30,363 bases of DNA from Chloroflexi bacterium UBA5177 (GCA_002413265.1 DHWR01000117.1:1-30363), one strand, 5' to 3'; positions 8,536 through 17,402 are shown, numbered from the stretch's first letter. Program-made: numbers and translations. The notes: a model not told the origin generated them from the sequence alone.

Positions 8536-9590
8536 TCGACAAACAAGGTCTTCTGGCGAGCCGAGGCATCTCCTCCCAAGGCCGAGCCAGTCTTTCGACC
8601 ACCGGCGGTTCGCACTACCCAGCCCTTCTTGAGGAGATACGGTTCGATCACGTCGACGAGGGTATCTTTCTCCTCGTTCAAGGTCGCGGCGAGGGCTTCG
8701 ATGCCCACCGGACCGCCATCATAGAAATCCACGATGGTCTGAAGATACCTGCGATCGAGCTCGTTGAGACCGGACTCATCGATGCCCTCTCGCCGAAGGG
8801 CTTCCTTCGCAATAGCAGGGTTGATCATTCCATCTGCTCGCACCTGCGCGTAGTCGCGAACGCGCTTTAGCAGGCGATTCGCGATCCGCGGCGTTCCACG
8901 CGCGCGGCGAGCGATCTCGGAGGCACCCTCTTCGTCTATCGGGGTTTCGAGCAACGCGGCGGAGCGCTTGACGACGCGAGCCAGCTCTTCAGGCTCATAG
9001 AAATCCAGATGGTACTGCAAGCCGAAACGATCGAGCAGCGGGGCGCTGATCATTCCTACCCTGGTGGTTGCGGCCGCCAAGGTGAAACGAGGCAATGGGT
9101 ACTTGATGGTTCGTGCGTGTGTGCCCTTCTCGATCACGAAGTTGACTTTGAAATCCTCCATTGCCGAGTAGAGGAACTCCTCGACGGCTCGGGGAAGGCG
9201 ATGCACTTCGTCGACGAAGAGGACGCTTCCCGTATCAAGGTTCGAGAGAATGCCCATGAGGTCGCTCTGTCGCTCGAGAGCCGGCCCCGACGTCGCGACG
9301 AAGAGACCGCCCATCTCGTTTGCAATAACCTGAGCAAGGGTCGTCTTACCCAGGCCGGGCGGCCCGTGTAACAGAACGTGATCGAGCGGCTCGCTTCTTT
9401 TTTGGGCGGCTTGAATTGCAATATCGAGGTTCTCGACCACGGCGGCTTGGCCCGCGTGACCGTATTCGGTGAGCGTCGTAGGACGGAGGCTGGTAATGAC
9501 AGCTTGTTCTTCATCGTTGCCTTCGAAGGCCTCTGACGCGCCCTGGCCGGTCAGCATGGGTGTTCTTGTCACTTCAAACTTCTCACCCAC
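8532..9590 (-). CDS. ruvB: Holliday junction branch migration ATPase RuvB
   Basis: This 352-residue AAA+ motor works with RuvA to drive branch migration of Holliday junctions. Walker A is GPPGLGKTT (76-84) and Walker B is LFVDEVHRL (124-132). The sensor 1 and arginine-finger region is [18 protein letters not shown] (173-190). The C-terminal winged helix contains [13 protein letters not shown] and [17 protein letters not shown], typical of RuvB. The first 33 residues are a variable leader, and the conserved start of the core is [15 protein letters not shown]; the annotated GTG gives a normal length, though an internal ATG 11 codons later is possible. It lies 9 nt after ruvA. Confidence 0.97.
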   Translation of the reverse strand: MGEKFEVTRTPMLTGQGASEAFEGNDEEQAVITSLRPTTLTEYGHAGQAAVVENLDIAIQAAQKRSEPLDHVLLHGPPGLGKTTLAQVIANEMGGLFVATSGPALERQSDLMGILSNLDTGSVLFVDEVHRLPRAVEEFLYSAMEDFKVNFVIEKGTHARTIKYPLPRFTLAAATTRVGMISAPLLDRFGLQYHLDFYEPEELARVVKRSAALLETPIDEEGASEIARRARGTPRIANRLLKRVRDYAQVRADGMINPAIAKEALRREGIDESGLNELDRRYLQTIVDFYDGGPVGIEALAATLNEEKDTLVDVIEPYLLKKGWVVRTAGGRKTGSALGGDASARQKTLFVE

Positions 9591-9599
9591 CAGGCCGGC

Positions 9600-10235
9600 T
9601 CAAGGAGCGGACTGCTCGGCGCGGTACACTTCTCGAATCAGGTCCTCCGCCGTCGCTATGGAAGGATTCGCTTTGATCGCAGCATCGATCTTGACGGACG
9701 CTTCGGAACGACGGTGTCCCATGTCGACAAGAATCGTCAACACGTCGTCGCGAATCTCCGCTATGGGCTCGGCCTGCTGTTCTTCCTTCTCGGGAGCTGC
9801 GAAACCCGCGTCTTTCAGCAATGCTTCTTCCGTCACCTTTCCCCGCAACGTGGCCACCATTTTCCGCGCGGTGCGCTCGCCGATGCCGGGAAGGCCGCGG
9901 AGCGTCGCGATGTCCTCGGACTCTATCGCCCGCGCAATGGTTGATACCGACAGAGTCAAAGCTCGGGCCGCCTTTTGAGGACCGATATCCTCGACAGAGA
10001 TGAATTTCTCGAAGAACCGCTTCTCGTACGGGTTGTTGAATCCAATGAGGGTGGGCCGAATCTGCCGCTCGGTAACGTGATAGTAAATGTCGAACTGCAC
10101 TTCCTGTCCCTCGGGATGATCGAGTCCGCGCATCACGAATTGAGGAAGGAAGACGTCGTATCCAATTCCCGCCACATCGACCACCACGCGATCGGACAGC
10201 TTCTGGCGCAGAGTGCCGTGGATGTACGAAATCAT
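9600..10235 (-). CDS. ruvA: Holliday junction DNA helicase subunit RuvA
   Basis: This 211-residue protein binds the four-way junction and loads RuvB. The N-terminal OB-fold domain begins MISYIHGTLRQKLSDRVVVD. It is followed by the double helix-hairpin-helix domain (VEDIGPQKAARAL and LRGLPGIGERTARKMV) and a C-terminal three-helix domain after an acidic, Q/E-rich linker (EKEEQQAEPIAE). The ATG has GGAGG about 13 nt upstream, which is a long spacing. ruvC, usually upstream in ruvCAB operons, is not adjacent: a divergent glycosyltransferase gene lies there. Confidence 0.96.
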   Translation of the reverse strand: MISYIHGTLRQKLSDRVVVDVAGIGYDVFLPQFVMRGLDHPEGQEVQFDIYYHVTERQIRPTLIGFNNPYEKRFFEKFISVEDIGPQKAARALTLSVSTIARAIESEDIATLRGLPGIGERTARKMVATLRGKVTEEALLKDAGFAAPEKEEQQAEPIAEIRDDVLTILVDMGHRRSEASVKIDAAIKANPSIATAEDLIREVYRAEQSAP

Positions 10236-10411
10236 TCTTTGGCGGCTACCTCCGTAGCCCGATCATTCCTTAGTGTCGTGGACTGCCCGAGCAGGGGTCA
10301 ACGAAGCGTCGGCGGACGCGACCCACGCCATAATAGGACCTTTGTGCTAGCGCAAGATAGGCCGCGGACAAAGCATCACGACAGGTTTGCCGGCAAGGTT
10401 CACCGGTCGCC

Positions 10412-11596
10412 GTGGCGCTGATAGGCATTCTGCACTACTCGCTCCCGCCGCTGGTTGGAGGAGTTGAGGGTCTCATATGGTCCCAGGCGTATGTGCTGAC
10501 TCGCGCCGGCCACACCGTCAGGCTTATTGCCGGAGCCGGCAAAGCGGAGGAGGGGCAAGAGCTGGTGCTTCTACCTCAGATGCTGCCCGGCCATCCTGAG
10601 GCTCAATCCGCGCTTGCCGCAGCGGATGGCGTGCCTCCGGCGGATCATTCGCTGGTCCGTGCCCTCCGATCCCAGCTCCAGGAGGCTATCTCCGGGTGCG
10701 ATGCGATCTGGGTTCACAACATCTTGACGCTCAATCTGCACCCATTTCTCCATCAAGCAGTGCTCGACCTGATTGGCCGCGGAGCTCCGGAGCGGTGGAG
10801 TCTCTGGTGCGAGGACCTCTCGGGCGCCAGCGAATTTACCAAGGACCTAGTGCCGGCGCCGCTCGCTTTGCTGATAGATCGAGGAGCGACCTTGGTCACA
10901 ATTTCAGAGCATCGAGCAACTCAAATCAGCAAGATCTTCGGCGTGCCGCGAAGTGACATACATGTGATCGAACCTCCAGTCAGACCCGATTGGTTCGGCG
11001 TCGACGCTACGGGCCTTGATGTCGCGGGGAGAGTCGGCGCGCTTCGTGCCGATCCTTTCGTGCTCGTTCCGTCCAAACTGCTGGCCCATAAGGGCTTGGC
11101 CATTTGCCCTCCGCTTGCTGCTGCTCTTCGGCGGACTTTTGAGTCCTCTCTCGTGCTGATCACGGGCGCGTATTCGCCACACGAGCCCGCGGCATCCAGG
11201 AAGATACTGCGCGCACTGAAGGGCCAGGCGTCTTCGCTCGCCGAGGGCTCTTTCGGGATTGCTTCAGACTTGTTCGGCGTCCAGCCGGACACCAAGACCG
11301 TTCAGGACCTCATGGTCCTTGCGGATGTGGTGTTTCTTCCGTCTAAGGAGGAAGGGTATGGAATGCCGATCGCCGAAGCGTGTGCCGTGGGCACGCCCGT
11401 GCTGTGCTCTGATATCGAGGCGTTCCGCGAAGCGGGAGACGGCTGGGCCACATTTTTCGAGCCAGGAGCGACTGCTGCGGACATTGCAGGGCTGATCGAA
11501 GAGATATGCGTGCGGCCGAAGACGGGGGCTCGGCGGCGGGTCCTGCGCTCTGCCGATAGATTTGCGGAACAGCTCCTGGAGCTCTGTCCGCCCTAG
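10412..11596 (+). CDS. GT4-family (GT-B fold) glycosyltransferase
   Basis: This 394-residue protein has the two-domain layout of GT4 enzymes, which transfer a sugar from a nucleotide donor. The N-terminal acceptor-side glycine motif is PPLVGGVEGLIW (12-23). The C-terminal donor domain has FLPSKEEGYGMPIAEA, with the EX7E-type element EEGYGMPIAEA at 313-323, followed by AVGTPVLCSD. There is no signal peptide or membrane segment, so it is likely cytoplasmic. The start is GTG, with only a weak ribosome-binding site. The gene stands alone, divergent from ruvA across a 176-nt gap and convergent with the SIMPL gene, so neighbours do not reveal its substrate. Confidence 0.85.
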   Translation: MALIGILHYSLPPLVGGVEGLIWSQAYVLTRAGHTVRLIAGAGKAEEGQELVLLPQMLPGHPEAQSALAAADGVPPADHSLVRALRSQLQEAISGCDAIWVHNILTLNLHPFLHQAVLDLIGRGAPERWSLWCEDLSGASEFTKDLVPAPLALLIDRGATLVTISEHRATQISKIFGVPRSDIHVIEPPVRPDWFGVDATGLDVAGRVGALRADPFVLVPSKLLAHKGLAICPPLAAALRRTFESSLVLITGAYSPHEPAASRKILRALKGQASSLAEGSFGIASDLFGVQPDTKTVQDLMVLADVVFLPSKEEGYGMPIAEACAVGTPVLCSDIEAFREAGDGWATFFEPGATAADIAGLIEEICVRPKTGARRRVLRSADRFAEQLLELCPP

Positions 11597-12321
11597 GCGA
11601 AGGTGTACACCACTTGCACGTCTGCCGTAATTGAAAGCTCTCCAGGCTGGACGGGAGTGCTCACCGCCGGAGCCGCCGAGGCACGAGGGGCGTACACGAT
11701 AGGGTTCGAATAGGAGACTTCCGAGGCGGAGCCCACGCCGCTAACCGTCACACCAAGGCCCGATGCTATGGCATCGGCATGCTTGCGCGCGTCCGAGACC
11801 GCGTTTTGCAGCGCCTGGCTTTGGGCTGCAGACGTGTCTTTCACACCGAATTGGACGCCCCACGACGTGTTCGCACCGGCACCCACGGCAGAGTCCAACA
11901 CAGTGCCGACCGAATTCACGTTGTCCACCCTCACGCTGACGCTGTGACTGACTATGTACTGGCCGTGTTGATCGTCGAACCAGATCGAGAGATCCGAGGT
12001 CTGAATGTGGTTCGCCGAGACTCCGTTGGCCTTCACCGAGGCGATCACGGCAGTCATCTTGTTAGCGTTGTCCTTCAGCGCTGCCTGGGCGTCAGAGCCC
12101 TTGGTCTGTACGCCGAGCGTGAGCGTCGCCATGTCCGGGGTGACGTTGGCCGTCCCGTGCCCGGTCACTGTAACCGTGTGTCCGGTCGCCGAAGCTCGTA
12201 CCGGAGCCCCCACGTTGCTCCTTGCTCCCACGCTCTGGACGGTGAAGCCGGCAGCGACCAGCGCAAGAATCCCAATGGTTGAGCTCACGAGGATCGCCGT
12301 TCTAGGGATGTGAATATTCAT
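11593..12321 (-). CDS. SIMPL-domain (DUF541) exported protein
   Basis: This protein of about 242 residues has an N-terminal hydrophobic segment (ILVSSTIGILALVAAGFTV) that acts as a signal peptide or membrane anchor. It is followed by a SIMPL domain recognisable by VTVTGHGTANVTPDMATLTLGV and by QALQNAVSDARKHADAIASGLG near the C-terminal half. SIMPL proteins are periplasmic or cell-surface proteins of unclear role, linked to oxidative stress in some bacteria. I place the start at ATG 12319-12321 because GGGAGGA lies 4 nt upstream; a longer in-frame version would begin at 12360. Its stop and that of the glycosyltransferase share the palindrome CTAG at 11593-11596. It is divergent from ssnA. Confidence 0.88.
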   Translation of the reverse strand: MNIHIPRTAILVSSTIGILALVAAGFTVQSVGARSNVGAPVRASATGHTVTVTGHGTANVTPDMATLTLGVQTKGSDAQAALKDNANKMTAVIASVKANGVSANHIQTSDLSIWFDDQHGQYIVSHSVSVRVDNVNSVGTVLDSAVGAGANTSWGVQFGVKDTSAAQSQALQNAVSDARKHADAIASGLGVTVSGVGSASEVSYSNPIVYAPRASAAPAVSTPVQPGELSITADVQVVYTFA

Positions 12322-12369
12322 TGCTTCCTCCCGAATGCGCATAGAGAACGTGATGGGCACGTGGAGTGT

Positions 12370-12388
12370 GACTGAGAAATTCTCAGTC
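12370..12388. promoter_or_regulatory. Perfect 19-bp palindrome, candidate operator of the purine locus
   Basis: GACTGAGAAATTCTCAGTC is a perfect inverted repeat of two 9-nt arms around one central base. It lies in the 126-nt region between the divergent SIMPL and ssnA genes. The right half plus two bases (CTCAGTCGA, 12382-12390) recurs as a direct repeat at 12417-12425, just before the ssnA ribosome-binding site and next to a weak -10-like TATGCT (12413-12418). This is the expected geometry for a dimeric repressor or activator. No regulator gene is present in the window. Confidence 0.55.
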
Positions 12389-12447
12389 GAATGAACGGAC
12401 CGGTCTCGCTGATATGCTCAGTCGAGTCAAAAACGGGTGGAGGGTCC

Positions 12448-13743
12448 ATGGCGCTGGTGCTGAAGGGTGGGACGGTCGCGTCTCTGGCGGGTCCGCGGTT
12501 GGAGAAAACGAGCCTGGGAATCGAAGACGGGCGCATCGCTTGGCTGGGGGATGACGTTCCGCCCGGAGAGCATGAGATTGTCAATTGCTCTGGGACGCTC
12601 GTCATGCCAGGGAGCGTGTGCGCACATACGCACCTCTACTCGGTGCTCGCCCGTGGCATGCCCCCGCCGCGGCGTCGGCCGCGTAATTTCCCCGAGATTC
12701 TCGAGCTGGTCTGGTGGAGACTGGATCGGGCGCTGGATGACGAGACGATCCGGTTGTCAGCGCTATCCGGCGCCGCCGACGCACTTCTCTCTGGAACGAC
12801 GACGTTGGTCGATCATCATGCCTCGCCGAACGCGATCGCGGGGTCTTTAGACGTGATGGGCGAGGCGCTCGAGGAAATCGGTATCAGGTCGGTACTTTGT
12901 TACGAGGTGACCGACCGTAACGGCCCGGGTGGCGCTGCGGCCGGCTTGCGAGAAAACGAACGCTTCGTGAGGGAAAATCGGCGTCCACGAACGCGTGGAA
13001 TGATTGGCGCACACGCCAGCTTCACCCTCGAAGACGCAACGCTCCGATCAATTTCAGAAGTGGCCGACGACCTCAATCTGGGCGTCCACATTCACGTCGC
13101 AGAAGACGTTTGCGACGAGGACGATTCGATGAGACGTTCGGGTATGAGGACCGCCTTCCGCCTCATAAAGGCGGGCGTGTTCCGACCCGACTCGATCGCC
13201 GCCCACGGTGTCCATTTGAATGAGGCGGAGATCGACGTGGCCCGCGCCGCCAACGTCTGGTTCGCGCACAACTGCCGGTCCAACCTCAACAACGGGGTGG
13301 GCCGAGCCCCGATCGCGAAATTCGGGCACCGGTCTGTCATGGGCACCGACGGAATCGACGGCGACATGTTCGCGGAGAGCCGTACCGCTTTTTTTCGGGC
13401 GCGTGAAGAATCTCTTAACTGTGGAGCCGATGAGCTCACCGCGATGCTCGCGCGGGGTGGCGAGATGGTCTCGCAGATGTTCGACCGCGTCATTGGGCGA
13501 ATCGAGGTCGGAGCCGCGGCCGATCTCATGCTCCTCGAGTACCCGGAGCCAACCCCTCTCGATGCCGGCAACCTGCCCTGGCATTGGGCCTTCGCCTTCT
13601 CGTCCCGCATGGTTCGGAGCGTTATGGTAGATGGAGATTGGGTGGTTCGGGATCGAGCGCTGGTCAAGATCGATGAAGAGCGCATGAGGGCGTCCGCGCG
13701 ATCGGCCGCGCCAAAATTATGGGAACGGATGGGCGCGTTCTAG
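12448..13743 (+). CDS. ssnA: SsnA-type aminohydrolase of the purine-catabolism cluster
   Basis: This 431-residue metal-dependent amidohydrolase resembles E. coli SsnA, with the shared strings VWWRLDRALD, VDHHASPNAIAGSL, EVTDRNG, IGAHASFTLED, HIHVAED and GTDGIDGDMF. Metal-site residues are visible: H60 and H62 (AHTH), H216 (HIHVAE, with E219), H253 (AAHGVHL) and D301 (GTDG). The family hydrolyses C-N bonds, commonly deaminating heterocycles; the exact SsnA substrate is not known to me, though its gene sits with xanthine dehydrogenase-like genes in E. coli. I chose ATG 12448 because GGAGG lies just upstream; an in-frame ATG at 12391 lacks one and falls beside the palindrome. The gene opens an 11-gene plus-strand locus. 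Confidence 0.85.
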   Translation: MALVLKGGTVASLAGPRLEKTSLGIEDGRIAWLGDDVPPGEHEIVNCSGTLVMPGSVCAHTHLYSVLARGMPPPRRRPRNFPEILELVWWRLDRALDDETIRLSALSGAADALLSGTTTLVDHHASPNAIAGSLDVMGEALEEIGIRSVLCYEVTDRNGPGGAAAGLRENERFVRENRRPRTRGMIGAHASFTLEDATLRSISEVADDLNLGVHIHVAEDVCDEDDSMRRSGMRTAFRLIKAGVFRPDSIAAHGVHLNEAEIDVARAANVWFAHNCRSNLNNGVGRAPIAKFGHRSVMGTDGIDGDMFAESRTAFFRAREESLNCGADELTAMLARGGEMVSQMFDRVIGRIEVGAAADLMLLEYPEPTPLDAGNLPWHWAFAFSSRMVRSVMVDGDWVVRDRALVKIDEERMRASARSAAPKLWERMGAF

Positions 13744-14595
13744 ATGAGAGATCTTCGTGAGTACCACCGGCCGTCTTCTGCAGCCGAAGCGGTGCGATTG
13801 AAACGTGAGTACGGCGCCAAGGCCGTTTACCTGGGAGGATCCACGGACCTCCTGGTGCACCGACCAGCGGGCGTCGAGGCCGCCATAGATATTCGCCACG
13901 CCGGCATAGATTACGTGCGCGTTGACGACAGCGAGGTAGTGATAGGTGGTGGCGCGCTGCTGCGAGACGCCGAGAAAGCGGTCGCAGGCGTGGCCGGTGG
14001 CATGCTACGGCAGGCTGTGCGAGAAACCGCTCCCTGGCTTATCAGGAACGCGGCGACGCTAGCGGGCAATATTGCCAACGCGTCGCCGGCCGCTGACAGC
14101 GTTCCGGCGCTGATGGTTCTCGGAGCGCGGCTCGTCCTGTGGGGGGAGGCGGAGGAAGAAGTCTCGATCGAAGACATTCTCAGCGGCCCGCATCGGACAC
14201 TGCTAGGCGACCGGCTGATTCGCGAGATCAGGGTGCCGCGGACCGACGGTGTTCGCGCCGCATTCCACAAGCTCGCGCGTAGCGCTTCGGACATTGCTCT
14301 GGTCAACGTGGCGGTAGCTCTCAAGCTCGAGGGCGGTGTGGCTCGCGACGTCGTCATTGCGCTGGGGGCGGTAGCCCCTACTGCCATAAGGGCCCGGCAG
14401 GCGGAGGCAGCGCTCGAGGGAATGCCGCCAACCGAAGAGTTGCTAGTCGAAGTCGAGAAGGTTGTCGCCGATGAGGTTCGGCCAATCTCTGACTGGCGGG
14501 CGTCCGAGGGATACCGAAGGCGTATGAGTGGCGTGTTTGTGCGGCGCCTGCTGTCCCAAGCGCTCAACGGCGAGCAGAGCAGGGCCGCCGCATGA
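13744..14595 (+). CDS. Molybdenum hydroxylase FAD-binding subunit (XdhB/YgfM/CoxM family)
   Basis: This 283-residue protein carries electrons through FAD in a three-subunit molybdenum hydroxylase. FAD motifs are YLGGSTDLLV (29-38) and RNAATLAGNIANASPAADS (101-119), both typical of the family. A CO-dehydrogenase-type C-terminal domain follows (about 170-280). The ATG follows the ssnA stop with no spacer, and its own stop overlaps the next gene (ATGA). Given the neighbours (adenine deaminase, ssnA, ygeW), a xanthine/hypoxanthine or other purine hydroxylase is the likely complex. The 2Fe-2S and Mo subunits follow at once in the order M-S-L. Confidence 0.9.
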   Translation: MRDLREYHRPSSAAEAVRLKREYGAKAVYLGGSTDLLVHRPAGVEAAIDIRHAGIDYVRVDDSEVVIGGGALLRDAEKAVAGVAGGMLRQAVRETAPWLIRNAATLAGNIANASPAADSVPALMVLGARLVLWGEAEEEVSIEDILSGPHRTLLGDRLIREIRVPRTDGVRAAFHKLARSASDIALVNVAVALKLEGGVARDVVIALGAVAPTAIRARQAEAALEGMPPTEELLVEVEKVVADEVRPISDWRASEGYRRRMSGVFVRRLLSQALNGEQSRAAA

Positions 14596-15056
14596 AGATC
14601 GAGGTCACGGTGAATGGCGAGTCCCAGGAATGGGAGGTCCCCGTCAATCAGACCCTTCTCGACGCCCTGCGCCTGAGAGGACTGCCCGGCACAAAGCGAG
14701 TTTGCGAGTCGGGAGAATGTGGTGCCTGCGCAGTGATCGTGGACGGCCTCGCGCTGGACAGCTGCATCCTCCTTGCCGTTCAGGCCGCCGGCATGAGCAT
14801 CGTCACCGTCGAAGGCCTCTCCACGGGATCCCAGCTCCATCCGGTGCAGGAGGCTTTCACTCAAAACGGCGCAATCCAGTGCGGCTTTTGCATTCCCGGC
14901 ATGATAGTGACGGCGGCCAACTATCTCGAGGAGAATCCGTCACCTACGCAGGAGGAGATTCGGCACGTATTTGTCGGCAACCTCTGTCGCTGCACCGGTT
15001 ACAAGAAGCCCATAGAGGCCGTCCTGAGCGCGGTCCGCGACGACGACACGTCATGA
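14592..15056 (+). CDS. Molybdenum hydroxylase [2Fe-2S] subunit (XdhC/CoxS family)
   Basis: This 154-residue protein holds two [2Fe-2S] clusters. The plant-type ferredoxin cluster is set by C38, C43, C46 and C58 (CESGECGAC, then DSC). The second lies in the four-helix C-terminal domain with C97, C100, C132 and C134 (CGFCIPGM and LCRCTGYKKP). Size and cysteine spacing match the small subunit of xanthine dehydrogenase-type enzymes. It overlaps both neighbours by four bases (ATGA at 14592 and 15053), so the three subunits are probably made in fixed ratio by coupled translation. Note that the E. coli name XdhC means this subunit, whereas in other bacteria xdhC names a cofactor-insertion chaperone, which is not seen here. 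Confidence 0.94.
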   Translation: MKIEVTVNGESQEWEVPVNQTLLDALRLRGLPGTKRVCESGECGACAVIVDGLALDSCILLAVQAAGMSIVTVEGLSTGSQLHPVQEAFTQNGAIQCGFCIPGMIVTAANYLEENPSPTQEEIRHVFVGNLCRCTGYKKPIEAVLSAVRDDDTS

Positions 15057-17380
15057 AGACTGAGCTATCCGTCGTCGGTCACAGGTCGCGAAAGGTCGAC
15101 GCCGCAAAATTGGCAACGGGTCGGGCCGCTTTCACGGATGACGTCGAGATGCGAGGCCTTCTTCACACAAAGCTGGTGAAGAGCCCGCACGCACATGCGC
15201 GCATCGTGAATGTCGACACCAGCCGCGCAGCGAGGGTGCCGGGGGTGCATGCAGTCATTACCTATAAAGATGTGCCTCGCATTCCGTACACGAGCGCCGG
15301 TCAGTCATGGCCCGAGCCCTCGCCCTACGACCAGTTCGTGCTCGATAACAAGGTGCGATTCATGGGCGACCCCGTGGCGGCGGTGGCCGCGGAAACGCCG
15401 GAGATTGCGGCTCAAGCGGTCGCCTGCATCGACGTCGAATACGAGGAGCTACCTGCGGTGCTCGACCCTCATCTTTCGATGGAGCCCGGCGCTCCCGTCA
15501 TTCACGATGAGAGCGAGAGCTACGGGATATACGATCCATCTCGCAACCTTGCCGCACACATCGACGTGGAGATTGGCGACGTCGAGAGAGGGATCCGCGA
15601 GGCCGACATAGTCCTCAGAAACGAATTCTTTGTGCAGTACCAGCAGCACACCTGTCTCGAGCCCCACGTCACGATTTGTTTTTTCGACGAGGACGGGCGC
15701 CTGGTTGTGCGCACGAGCACGCAGATTCCGTATCACGCCAGGCGAATGCTGGCATTCGCTCTCGAGATCCCCGTAAAGGACGTGCACATCATCAAGCCTC
15801 GAGTAGGTGGAGGGTTCGGCAACAAACAGGAAGTCGTCACCGAGCCGATAGCCGCCGTCCTGGCCATGAAGACCGGGCGGCCGGTGAAGCTAGAGTACAC
15901 GCGAACCGAAGAGTTCACGATAGCGAGAAACCGGCATCCGCAGCACCTCTGGCTGACCACCGGGCTGCGTCGAGACGGGACCATAACCGCTAACTCCCTC
16001 AAGGTCCTGACGAATACCGGCGCATACGGAACGCACGCGCTAACGGTGACCGGAAACACGGGGACCAAGCCGCTTCCCCTCTATCGGACCCAGAACATGA
16101 AGTTTTTTGCAGACATCGTCTACACGAACCTTCCCATTTCTGGCGCATTCAGGGGATACGGAGCGCCCCAAGGCTTCTTCGCCATGGAAGTTCAAATGGA
16201 TGAAGCGGCAGAAGCGGTGGGCATGGACCCTGTCGACTTTCGACGCTTGAACCACATCCGTCTGGGCGAAACCGATCTGATGAGCGCGGCCGCGGGTGAG
16301 GGCAGCGGAAAGAAGCCGCGAGTCATGCATTCTGTCGGCCTCCCCGAATGCCTCGATCGCGGAGCCGAGGCCAGTGGATGGGCGGCGAAACGATGCAACC
16401 CTGGATCGGGGGTGAAACGTCGCGGCATGGGAATGTGCATCCTGATGCAGGGAAGTGGAGTCGCCGGTGACGAGCTCGCGGCCGCCGCGCTGAAGATGAA
16501 TGAGGACGCGTCCTTCAATCTCCATGTCGGATCGGCGGACATCGGGACGGGAAGCGACACGACGCTGTGCCAGGTTGCGGCCGAGGTTCTAGGCGTGCCG
16601 ATCGAGAACATCATCATCCGATCCGGCGACACGGACGACATTTCGTTCGATTACGGCGCGTACGCGAGCAGCACTGCGTATATAACCGGAACCTGCGTGC
16701 TGAAGGCCGCTGAAGACGCGCGACAGCAGATCGTGGCCGTGGCCGCCCGCATGATGGAGGAGGACCCCGAAGGACTGCTCGTCCACGAGGGACGTGTAAC
16801 CTCCCTGGAGGGCAAGAGCGTGACCTTGCGGGAGGTCGCCCTCGAATGCCTCTACGGGGAGAACAAGACGCTGGTTATCGGGCGCGGCACACATGCCACC
16901 AAGGACAGTCCGCCGCCATTCGTCGCCATGTTCGCGGAGGTCGAGGTTGATATCGAAACGGGACAAATCAGGCCGGTACACATCGTGTCCGCGGTCGACG
17001 TGGGCAAGGCACTTAACCCAGACATCTGTGAGGGCCAGGTGGAGGGTGCCGTGGCGCAAGGACTCGGCTATGCCCTGACCGAGGAAGTGCAGATAGGAGA
17101 TCGCGGTCAGGTTTTGAACCCGACGTTCATGGATTACAAGATTTTCTGCGCCGACGATATGCCCGAGCTCACTACTATCCTGGTCGAGGCGGAGGAGCCG
17201 ACCGGACCTTTCGGCGCCAAGAGCGTGGCCGAAATCGCGATCAATGGCCCTGCTCCCGCCATCTCAAACGCGGTGTATGACGCGGTAGGTATTCGACTGC
17301 GGTCGCTGCCCATGACTCCGGAAAAGGTGCTGGCTGCTTTGGACGAGAAGTCAGAGCGCTCGGCCCAGGTTTCCCTCTGA
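15053..17380 (+). CDS. Molybdenum hydroxylase catalytic subunit, xanthine dehydrogenase-like
   Basis: This 775-residue subunit binds the molybdopterin cofactor and would hydroxylate a heterocycle such as hypoxanthine or xanthine. It has an a/b hammerhead domain near 15-130, GGGFGNKQE (252-260), and AFRGYGAPQ (365-373), a pattern seen in XdhA-like enzymes. Near the C terminus is GPFGAKSVAE, where E727 is the probable catalytic glutamate. The CO-dehydrogenase active-site loops (AYXCSFR or AYRGAGR) are absent. The open frame extends upstream to 14528, but that part overlaps the coding frame of the 2Fe-2S gene; ATG 15053 forms the usual ATGA overlap. Which purine is used is not decided by the sequence. 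Confidence 0.9.
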   Translation: MKTELSVVGHRSRKVDAAKLATGRAAFTDDVEMRGLLHTKLVKSPHAHARIVNVDTSRAARVPGVHAVITYKDVPRIPYTSAGQSWPEPSPYDQFVLDNKVRFMGDPVAAVAAETPEIAAQAVACIDVEYEELPAVLDPHLSMEPGAPVIHDESESYGIYDPSRNLAAHIDVEIGDVERGIREADIVLRNEFFVQYQQHTCLEPHVTICFFDEDGRLVVRTSTQIPYHARRMLAFALEIPVKDVHIIKPRVGGGFGNKQEVVTEPIAAVLAMKTGRPVKLEYTRTEEFTIARNRHPQHLWLTTGLRRDGTITANSLKVLTNTGAYGTHALTVTGNTGTKPLPLYRTQNMKFFADIVYTNLPISGAFRGYGAPQGFFAMEVQMDEAAEAVGMDPVDFRRLNHIRLGETDLMSAAAGEGSGKKPRVMHSVGLPECLDRGAEASGWAAKRCNPGSGVKRRGMGMCILMQGSGVAGDELAAAALKMNEDASFNLHVGSADIGTGSDTTLCQVAAEVLGVPIENIIIRSGDTDDISFDYGAYASSTAYITGTCVLKAAEDARQQIVAVAARMMEEDPEGLLVHEGRVTSLEGKSVTLREVALECLYGENKTLVIGRGTHATKDSPPPFVAMFAEVEVDIETGQIRPVHIVSAVDVGKALNPDICEGQVEGAVAQGLGYALTEEVQIGDRGQVLNPTFMDYKIFCADDMPELTTILVEAEEPTGPFGAKSVAEIAINGPAPAISNAVYDAVGIRLRSLPMTPEKVLAALDEKSERSAQVSL

Positions 17381-17402
17381 TTATGTCCGACAGGAGCACT
17401 TC

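Noticed and set aside
14528..15052. Upstream extension of the molybdenum subunit frame to give a 950-residue protein
   Set aside because: The extension lies in another frame over the [2Fe-2S] gene, whose cysteine motifs are intact; the ATG at 15053 with the ATGA overlap is the natural start.
13744..17380. Aerobic CO dehydrogenase (coxMSL) because of the gene order
   Set aside because: The large subunit lacks the AYXCSFR or AYRGAGR active-site loop and has purine-type motifs; neighbours are purine enzymes.
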